DNA from: Diploscapter coronatus
Taxonomy: Eukaryota; Nematoda; Chromadorea; Rhabditida; Rhabditidae
Assembly: GCA_964036155.1 (NCBI GenBank)
Contig: OZ038422.1
Span: 39,083,201-39,147,200, forward strand
Length of the DNA stretch: 64,000 nt
Reading direction: 5' to 3'
Shown: positions 55,544 to 64,000 of the stretch, piece after piece
Layout of the letters: each line of letters opens with the position of its first letter
Position numbering within the stretch: the stretch's first letter is position 1
The notes under the pieces: model-generated
What the model was told of the DNA's origin: nothing
The model's input: the letters and a program-made list of their open reading frames with translations, nothing else
The model's database searches: none
Program-made: the position numbers and the translations under genes

Positions 55544-57673
55544 ACCATACCCCTCGTGTTCATTCTTCATTAGCAACCCAAGCAATTTCACATTAACTTC
55601 ATGTAAGCCATAATTTTTGAAGTTAGACGATAATTTCTGTACATTTGAAATTTAAATAGCTCTTTACTTAAAAAAAAAGAAACGAATTATCGTCCGATAG
55701 TTTTTGCCTTTAAGAAGTTAGTTCAGATAATTTACTGACTATCAAAAGGAACTGATAAACTGCTTGATATTATATATCATTTTCTCCATTCTTAAATGGA
55801 GTATCTATAAATGATCAAAACTTTTTATCAGTTTTATCAAAAATCTTTTTCCAAATATTATATTATTTGTAGATTTTCTACTTACTAAAATCATTTAGAG
55901 AATGGAAAGTTCGCTCTTCTATTTTCATTATTTCTTCCTAAAGATTCAAAAATAATTTATTTCAAACACAAATTACTTCATTACTCTATTTGTACTTAAC
56001 ATAATTTATTTTTTCCTAAAGTTTTCGTTTTTATTATTTTGAACTATTTTGACTTTAGTCGTCTTTTTCTGCGAATGATGATATACTAGGCAAAAAAGTA
56101 GTCGCGAAACACATTGTGTATCCTTGAGATAATCCAGAAAAGCTAATCGTGATTTTTCAATGAGTTGATAATCCGTCCAGAATTGATGTGCATACACTCC
56201 ATTTTTAGGGATTTTGTTTTGGAAAATTCATGCGGCTTTTTTTATTTTAGGATTCTGGCGAAGTTCATACAATTTTTATGTTTATTTACTCTTTGTTGTC
56301 TTAACTTAAAAATTGTATGAACTTGATAGGGTTCTGAAAATTGCTCAGCTATAATTTCTTTTAAATCATGAATTTTCCAAATGAATGGTATTTTTCTTGA
56401 ACTATAAGATCTTTTCTTAGAGGTCCGTTTTCCATTGTTTTGGCGTTTGGCTTGCAAATGCACAAGTCACCATTTTTCTCTCTTCCCTAATCCTAATATC
56501 TCCCATATAAATTCATCCTTGGTGACATGTACAGTAGGCCCTTCTAAATTTTGACTATCTTATTTAGACACATTTCCCCCGTCTCTTTGTAACTTATTAC
56601 ATCTTTCTCACTTATCCTTGCTCTTTTCGTTTTGAATTTTGTTTTATTCCACAAAAATGAGGCATTATTCATTCACTATTTATCAAAATTTCGAATTTTA
56701 GGCTTATTCCGCTTCATGAGTTTATTCTCTTTGACTTGCACATTAGCTCCTCTATGTCACTTGTGCGTAGTAGTTTGGGAATTTCGCAAATTATTTAGTT
56801 CTTTGGCAGAATCTATACGAAGAAACTCGATTATTTTTTAAAATTATTTATTGATTTTAAGAAGACTTAAAACATTGAAGATATATGCCAGTTCTTTGGG
56901 TTATTGATCAGATTATTTTAGCAATAAACCACTGTAGTCGAAGGACGATTTTATGAGATCTTTCTTTCGCTTTATTTGTTGTGTTGTATAATATAGCATG
57001 TTGTGAATCACCGCTTCAAATACTTCACGAATTTCGACACTCGCACTTTCTTTATTTGACAATTTTTCAGTTGCTCAACTTTTCAAGTTTAAGCTCGAAA
57101 TCAGGGATAAACTCCAAACAACTTCCAGCCTAAGCAGCTTTATTCGAAAGCAGGCTTTCAAAAGTAAAATAGAAGTGACATTTAGACATCTAAAACCCTG
57201 GCAATAGGCAAACAATCTATGGTTTTGGAAAAGTTAAAGTGATCTCAACTTGGCGTCTAAGGCACTACTAAAATTTTAAACCCATTTTCGAAAATTTCAA
57301 GAAAGAAAATGAAGAAAAATGGATAGTTGTAAAATTATACGGATTCACACAACTTGTTTTCCATCATTTGAGCTTTTCTTTTCTATGATCATGAATCCAG
57401 TAGATTTTACAAATTTTCGGCAAAATAAAGCCATTTATAAACTCGTGGAGTTTACACAACACTCTCCTCCACCTATAATTTCATTCTTTCTCACGATCTG
57501 ATACTCCAGGAATGTGTCGGAAATGATTTGAAGGTTTCGGAAACAGTAACAGAACGAAATCGGCAAAAAAAATTGGTGGAAACGGAAATTCCCGCATATC
57601 CCTGATGCTCTCGATACTTATGAATTCAAGCATTTTACAACTCATTGGAAACGAATACGGCTCGAATTGGAAG
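55544..57673. other. Convergent 3' flank of unc-11 and pash-1
   Basis: AT-rich with no convincing gene. It contains a hairpin with 18-bp perfect arms at 56261-56324. Two adjacent minus-strand open frames (56006-56197 and 56242-56463, Lys-rich) lack splice support and any recognised domain; a decayed element is possible. Confidence 0.45.
56261..56324. repeat. Hairpin with 18-bp perfect arms
   Basis: AAGTTCATACAATTTTTA and its exact complement are separated by 28 bases, between the 3' ends of unc-11 and pash-1. No second copy is seen. Confidence 0.6.
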
Positions 57674-60600
57674 TCACCATGGAATATTGCGGGGCAAGTT
57701 CATGAATGAAGGCCTCTGCTGACTGAGAATCTCGATTTTGAGCATTTCCTCCTGCAGCTTCGAAATGACTGCGTGATTCGGCTGCAGCTGACTGCCGTGG
57801 TTTTGAAGACGAACCACCTTTAAATTTTTGGAATTAAAAAAAAACGATTTGCAAAAAATCACCTCATCATGGTGTCTCTGCGCCTGACGTCGATTCTGCT
57901 TTTCGGTCTGGTTCGCGTAGCGACGCAGCAACGAACCGTAGCTTTTGAACTGCAAAAAATCGCTTTAGAATATTGGTATTTTTACTAAATTATTCGATTA
58001 TTCTGTTTTTTTTCTTCAATTTTCATCTATTTCCTTTAATTTTTTTTCAGAAAATCCCGAATTTTTAGAATTTTCAAGCAGACTTACATCAGGATGCATT
58101 TGCTTGAGGAGACTCTGAGCGACCATTTGCTTTCCCTTTTTCGCTCCAACCGCAATCACTTCGGCTTTCAGGTCGCCCAAAATGAACGTCACTTTTGTCT
58201 TCTAAAAAATTATTTTAAAACTAAGAACTTTTTTGCTGAAAAATTGCCTGATTTCCCACAGGCTCGCCCCTCGTTTCGAGCTTGACTTCTCGCCATTTGA
58301 TCGAGCGATTTATGGCATCCTGGAAAACACAAATTTTTATGGGGAAAATTCGATTTTTGAGATTTTCACCTTCAAAAGAGCGAGTGGTTTTGCCTGATTC
58401 GCCTTTGCGCAATAGTCAACAACTCGCTTGTCCTCGATGTCCAAATTGTCGAATACCTCGAGCACTTTTTCGTCTTCCTGGAAAAAACAACAAATTAGGA
58501 AACTTGAAACTGGCGAATCGCATATTTTCTATTGCCATTTACGATTAGAATATTTTCAGGTAGATTTTATCATTTCCAAAAGACCAACAGACTTGCAACT
58601 TTTGTCAAAATTTAACACCCGCGGGTGTGGGTTTTTATTTGAGAGTCTGAAGGTCAAATACTTTCTCCAAAGGTGAGTTATAAAAATACCGTATTCTTTC
58701 CGCCCGCGTTCTCCCCGCTGACGACCAAATCGGATTTCTCGTCGAATTTCAAATTAGGAATCAGAGTCTGGAATTTGTTGAAATTTAACCAAAAAAGTCT
58801 TCTTGAAAAATACCGCCAGCGCATCCTTCGCAGCCATCATTTTGGCCTTCTTCTTCCCCACTCCCAGACCGCGGCCGATTACTATCAAATCTAAAAAAAA
58901 AACCAAATTTATAATCTTCTTTGAGAATATTCTAGAAAGCATACTATTTAATTCATTTGAATATGCCCTACAAATATTTAGAAGAAAAAAATCGCGAACC
59001 TTCAAGTTGATTTTCACCTTCCTGAGCCTGAATCCCCGCTTCGGCGCTTTTCTCCATCATCAGCGCCAGTTTTTCCTTGACACTTTCCGCCATTTTCAAG
59101 CGAACCTCTTTCTTGATTCGCAACGTCGCTATTCCTCGGAACGGGGTGATCACGTTTCTAAGAAAATTCGATTTTTGGAAAAGTTTACAAAAACAATCGG
59201 GAAGAAATAGTATCATCATCGCAATTAAAAATCGTGCCCAAATTATTGAAGTCGACTTTTGAAAATAAAAATCAATCAAATCAGCGCAAGGGATCCATTT
59301 TTCAAGTCACTAATCAGAAAAAAAACATCAGAAATAAATACCTCGCATCCTCATATTCGTAGGTGACTCTTCCGCTAAACGCTCTCTGCACGTATTCGTT
59401 GAGAATGTTGACCGGCGACTTTCCAACGGGGTTCAGCACATAGTTCTTCTTGTGGAAACGACCATCCATAGTCGGGATTTTGATGAGTCGCATCTAAACG
59501 ATTATTTTCAATAAGAAAGCACATTTTCAAAAAAAAAAAAAAAGAATACCCCAGAAGACCCCTGAATTGCCATGTCCTTGTTTTCCATTACTTCTTTGAC
59601 GCTTTGTTGGACTCCTAAATGCGTTAAAATTCGAAATTGTTTAGCTTTAAAAAATGTCTAACCTGCTTTCTTTAAAACCGCCTCCATCCTTCGTTGACTT
59701 CGGCGTTCAATTCTCTCCCTAAAGGAACGGTATTTCGTGACCTGCAAAGAGACGATTTTTGAAACGAATACAAACTAAGAATACCGGAATTTGCTGGAAC
59801 TTGAACCTAGCCTCGCAATATTGACGCAGTTGAAGGGGCGTCAGAATATTGTCCTCTTGTTTCTGAAGAACATTGAAATATTTTGAAAAATCGACGATTC
59901 CTCTAGAAGAAAAAACATCCTTGAAAAATTCTCGATTCTTCTAGAATAGCAAAGAAAATTAGGGATATTTGCTTTCGCAGACGATGAGGTCCGTTCCTCG
60001 ACAGACAGTGTGCTCTCGGGGCTGCTGAACTCATTTTCAGACCCTTTTCACATTTCACTGCACTTTGCCTGTCACGAGGGTGGGAGCGACCGCGTGCAAA
60101 AACATTCGAAATAAAAATAGAAAAATAGCGGAATTTCTGGGAATTGTTTCTTTTGTTTTAATTTAGTCTCCATAAAATAAACTCCATCTTGAAATTTAGC
60201 AAAAAAGAATGAGATGTACAAGGAAAAAATGGCCTGAATTTGGTAACCTCTAACTGAATCGCAGGTGCGTGCAGCATTTTCGAAATTGACTTTTTGACGG
60301 GACATTCTTGCGGATTCTCCGATTCCTTTCGAGTCTCGCCATTTTCAGCATCGTTTTCCTGGGCTTGTTCTCGTTTCTCTTCAGGTTCAGGGTTCTCGGG
60401 AGCTTTCTCCTTTAGAGCGGCAATCTGAAAATGAGGCTATTTTTGATTTGAAAGGAAAAATTATAATAAAAAACTACTCTATCGTCGAGTCTCTTCCGAT
60501 GCAGACAAGGCACTGCAGACAAAGGAACCGGGTGGTTTCTGACAGAAGTTGTTCCGATAAAGTACGGCCGACTCAGAGTGATCACTCGGGTTTTGCGGTG

Positions 60601-62140
60601 CTGCAAAATTATCAAATTATTGGTTTGAAAGGAAGAATTCGAAAACTAAACATTTACCAAGTAGATGGGCATTCCGCTGTGATGCGTAACGCGCATCCAT
60701 CCATCGGGAAGCTGCGAGAAATGATCATTGTCCAACCGGTCGAGAACCGTTTTCCAACTAGAACAAAAATGAAATTAAAAAATTTAGAGGCTTTTAGCTT
60801 CAAGATTGGGGGCTAGGATAGAAAGTTTTAATCAGATAACGAGTAGCATCATCTAATAAACCCTAGATTAAGAATCTATTTACTACTCCCCATTTCACTT
60901 TCAAATTTTATACAAAAATCAAATTCAGACTTCTCAAAACGCAATCCTCAGAAAAGATAGTGCGTCATTTCAGAAGAGAAAAAAAGAAAATTCTCTTTTC
61001 CTCTCTCGCTATGACACAATATTTCTTATGCGGGTCGGGCGTTGAGAAGTCTGATCAAATTTTCAAGACAACCAAAATGCTTACATTTTGTTAGGCGGAG
61101 GTTGATTCCTCTGACCCTTCTGTTCATCCACGGGCTCCTCCAGCAGCTGTTGGATTTCCTGTTGATGTTGTTCATCTTCTGCACTTCTTTTTTCATTCTT
61201 CATTTCCCCGTTTGGAATAGACGTTTCCTGTTCGGGCATTTCTTCATCAGCATCGTCCGTGTCGACGTCGGACTCATCAGAATCCGCCAACTGCATGTCG
61301 TTGTCGCTACCGTAATCCTCAAATTTGTCATCGAGTGAATTGTCTTGCTCGTCATCCAGAATCTCCATCGCTTTTTCGAACGAGTCGTCCAGTCTAAAAA
61401 TTTAGAGCTTTGGAAATTAACAAGTTGATATTTCCTAAAGATGTGAAAATTCTGCGTTGCAACAGATTTGTATCAAAAATATGAGGGGCTTCACTTTGGT
61501 TCATACCGTCTTCAACCACATTTATTTTCAACGATCAAAAAAGGCTTTGAGCGAAATGCTCATTTTCTAATGCAAAACTAAAGCAATCCACTTCAGATTT
61601 TGTTAAAATCAAAAATCTCTTCGTTGTTCCAGTAATTTTATTAAACTTTGAAAAAAGATGCAATTTACCTGGGTCTTTTCTTGCAAGGCGTCTCAATGCG
61701 CTGCTCTTCGTCATTGTTATCGCTGTCCTCACTGATTTCCTCGTATCGACTCTCGTTCCTGTCCGATTCATTCTCCTCATCGTCATCGTTTTCTTCTTCT
61801 TCCTCTTCGCCTTCGCTACTCGAACCGCTCAACTCATCTTTATCCACCATCGCTAGCTAAAATGTCAAATTCAGGGTATTAGTTGATTTTTTTTCAATTT
61901 TTATTTCAAAAAATAAAACTAAAAAAAAAACCACGAATCCATGTCTTTTTTCCTTGAAAATTCTCTCAATCTCTTTAAAGAAAAGTCCAAAAACTTCGAG
62001 AAAAGATCACTGACCAATTCCTTCTTCCTCTGGAGTAGTTCCATCAGCTCCGGGTCGTCCTCATCCAGCTCCATGTCGAGGTCCAATTCCTCCTCGACAT
62101 AGTCCCCGTTCCGACTTGAATTCGAACTTTCATCCGACAT
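57674..62140 (-). CDS. pash-1: Pasha/DGCR8, Microprocessor RNA-binding subunit
   Basis: Partner of Drosha in the nuclear Microprocessor; it recognises primary microRNA hairpins. Eighteen exons from 62015-62140 (MSDESSNSSRNG) to 57674-57817 (...NLPRNIPW); 2205 nt, 734 residues. Order: an acidic disordered N-terminus; the heme-binding/dimerisation region with the WW-like LPDGWMRVTHHSGMPIYLHR and TLSRPYFIGT, and the conserved VPCLHRKR, whose Cys matches the heme-ligand Cys of DGCR8; then VTKYRSFRERIERRSQRRME; the first dsRNA-binding domain (KNYVLNPVGKSPVNILNEYV, ending KKKAKMMAAKDALA); the second (KVTFILGDLKAEVIA, then KKGKQMVAQSLLKQM); and the C-terminal Drosha-binding tail YGSLLRRYANQ...ISKLQEEMLK. 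The first dsRNA-binding domain carries an inserted charged helix. An intron at 60758-61084 holds an inverted repeat. Confidence 0.96.
60927..61052. mobile_element. MITE-like element, family E copy 3
   Basis: Termini CAGACTTCTCAAAACGC / GCGTTGAGAAGTCTG, the best-preserved ends of the family. The centre is rich in GAAAA/TTTTC and can fold back on itself. It lies in a pash-1 intron. Confidence 0.75.
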
Positions 62141-62995
62141 TTTTTTTATTTCTAGAAAATCGAATACTAGAACTAGATCACATTCATGAATTTTATTGTT
62201 AGTAGAAAGTAGCCGAACCAGAAAACTTTAGAAATTCATTAGAAATTGATCGATGGGAAGAGAAAATATGAAAGTGGCTTGAGCGCTTGTGTATTTTCGG
62301 AGGGGGCGGGATTTGGGCACGAAAAACTGTAATTCGCAGGCAATGAAAGTGATTGAATGTTTCTTGAGTTTCAAACCAGCAAGATCAAGCAGACCCATCA
62401 GGTGCCAGCCAATATATATTAATATTCTAGCACGGTAACCTCTAATCCCTAACTATATACTCATTATATATAACCAAGTATTTATTCATAATTAGTAAGT
62501 GAAAATAGAAAGAATTGAGCAATATAGAATTTAGTAAATTTGGAATTATTACTGCATTTACAGCTTATCAAAGTTGGGAAGAATAAATTGTGATTTGTAT
62601 AGAGAGGATAATGCACAGAACAATAAAACAATTGCAGGGAATAAATAATAGAGAACACTTTTGTCCAATCTCATCCTTTAGTTCAATATCAAAATTTTAT
62701 TCAGTTAACCATAAACATGGAAAAAGTTTGATTATATAAAGTGGACTCTTCTAGAAGAACTTTCAACGAAATTCTACGTTCATAAACTGCAATTTTACGT
62801 GAAAATAAGAAATGAAAAATGTGTGTTAGTTATTGCAAAGTTGTCATCTAGGAAGTAAGGCTCGAATGTGCGAGTTATTCGAAGATATAATGAAGTTCCC
62901 GAGATGCAATTCTGCAATTACAAGCATGTCGCATTATATCGCAAGTGAAAGTTGTTCTAGGAAAAGCGTTAAAAGTTGAAATTTAAAAATGGATC
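62141..62995. other. Upstream region of pash-1
   Basis: AT-rich, with no gene seen. It includes the pash-1 promoter and lies between the pash-1 start codon and a foldback element. Confidence 0.45.
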
Positions 62996-63632
62996 ATATA
63001 GTCCATTGTAAAAAACTTGACAGTCGCAGTGCCCTTCGCACAAGAGGGCGGTGCGAACAGCACGCTTCCCGCTCGCGTCGCGGCATGCATTGCGAATTCA
63101 TTATTCAAACTGGATTTCCACTTTCATTTATTTTTTCAATGTTTTCATCCGTGATTTTTATAAGTATTCAGTAATTATCGATAATTACCTTTAGGTGATT
63201 CAATGAACAGCCATTTTTCACTTATTTTTCTCGTATTTTGCAGTGATTTTTTAAAATAGATTTTTGAATTTCTTCTTCAAAATTGTAATAATTATCGATA
63301 ATTAGCAGATAATTAGAACATAATTACAGATACAGGTTTTAGTTTTGTTTATTTCGTGTTTTCCGTGATTTTTTATCGTTTTTCTCGATAAAATGATTTC
63401 TTGAGTATAATTTCTCAGCAAAATTCTGTAATTATATCCTAATTATCGATAATTACCGAATAATTATAGAAATCACGGATGAAAACATTGAAAAAATAAA
63501 TGAAAGTGGAAATCCAGTTTGAATAATGAATTCGCAATGCATGCCGCGACGCGAGCGGGAAGCGTGCTGTTCGCACCGCCCTCTTGTGCGAAGGGCACTG
63601 CGACTGTCAAGTTTTTTTACAATGGACTATAT
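62996..63632. mobile_element. Foldback element with near-identical 162/163-bp arms
   Basis: The left arm (62996-63157) and right arm (63470-63632) are exact reverse complements except for one A in an A-run. The arms are GC-rich in part (GCGAACAGCACGCTTCCCGC) and begin ATATAGTCCATTGTA. Weaker pairing continues inward to the palindrome AATTATCGATAATT, which occurs three times in the interior. No open reading frame for a transposase is present, so it is non-autonomous. Confidence 0.85.
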
Positions 63633-63822
63633 TTCGAATTATCTGCTATATTAAATAAAAAGTAAAATGTTACGAACTACAAAAAATGAATTTTTACTAA
63701 AAATCATGTTGCCACCTGCTTTTTTGATCCAAATTTCTCGATAATAAACATTCACATGTTTCATTACAAATTCTTTGAGCAATTATTTAGACAATATGAT
63801 TTTAGACTAACAATTATTCATT

Positions 63823-64000
63823 TCACCAAAATTTTAAACGGCCCCCCCAAGAACTACCCTTGTCTTTCTGATTTACTTTATTTCGTGAATCGTTAGACCA
63901 GCCTGGTTGGCCGGTAGTATTGTATCTTGGTTGGTGAGTCTGATTAGGGAAAGTTTGCGCATAAGTTGGTGGTAAATGATATGAATTTTGTTGATATCTA
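63823..64000 (-). CDS. C-terminal end of an unrecognised gene (5' part beyond window)
   Basis: An open frame enters from the right edge and runs 58 codons to a TGA at 63823. It is Gln/Asn/Pro/Tyr-rich (HLPPTYAQTFPNQTHQPRYN) and ends with a Lys/Gly stretch (GSSWGGRLKFW). A run of seven G in the coding strand encodes the Gly-Gly. No family is recognisable. It could be a disordered tail of a larger protein; chance is not excluded because only one exon is visible. Confidence 0.4.
   Translation of the reverse strand, partial: RYQQNSYHLPPTYAQTFPNQTHQPRYNTTGQPGWSNDSRNKVNQKDKGSSWGGRLKFW

Noticed and set aside
56006..56463. Two Lys-rich minus-strand open frames, possible transposase remnant
   Set aside because: No catalytic motif or family similarity is visible; AT-rich chance frames are the simpler explanation.

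Overview
The window is animal nuclear DNA and most probably nematode. Every recognisable gene is split into many short exons. The introns are mostly 45-350 bp and end in TTTCAG, TTGCAG or TTTAG. The gene set (junctophilin, taxilin, cap methyltransferase, a lin-11 type LIM-homeobox gene, an FBXO28-like gene, an NKL homeobox gene, a START protein, an unc-11/AP180 gene and a pash-1/DGCR8 gene) is metazoan, and the forms of lin-11, unc-11 and pash-1 look nematode. I cannot name the genus. Gene models below were assembled by following reading phase across splice sites. For the RNMT, lin-11, FBXO28-like, secreted-protein, homeobox, START, unc-11 and pash-1 models the summed exon lengths are exact multiples of three.

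Layout. 1-5.6 kb: junctophilin (minus, 3' end outside the window). 5.6-14.4 kb: about 8.8 kb with no convincing gene, rich in purine/pyrimidine tracts and GATA motifs, plus one possible far 5' exon of junctophilin near 13.4 kb. 14.4-16.8 kb: taxilin (minus). 17.6-20.9 kb: an unrecognised charged nuclear-type protein (minus), whose start codon lies only 128 bp from that of the mRNA cap guanine-N7 methyltransferase (plus, 21.0-23.5 kb). 23.9-24.4 kb: a two-exon 76-residue protein. 26.4-32.4 kb: LIM-homeobox gene lin-11. 33.7-34.6 kb: a previously unmarked four-exon gene (minus) for a small protein with a signal-peptide-like start. 35.6-40.1 kb: 730-residue FBXO28-like protein (minus). 40.6-41.4 kb: NKL-type homeobox gene (minus). 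43.9-45.6 kb: soluble START-domain protein (plus). 48.1-55.5 kb: unc-11/AP180 (plus), with a likely cassette exon inside the ANTH domain. 57.7-62.1 kb: pash-1 (minus). 63.0-63.6 kb: a 637-bp foldback element with almost identical 162/163-bp arms. 63.8-64.0 kb: the 3' end of a further minus-strand gene.

A recurrent theme is small inverted-repeat elements. I see at least eight families (about a dozen copies), and nearly all copies lie inside introns of the genes above. Several families recur within the window, which makes them real dispersed repeats and not chance hairpins.

The genes do not form one pathway. They include membrane traffic (unc-11, taxilin), excitation-contraction coupling (junctophilin), RNA processing (cap methyltransferase, pash-1), neuronal fate control (lin-11, homeobox) and lipid transfer (START).
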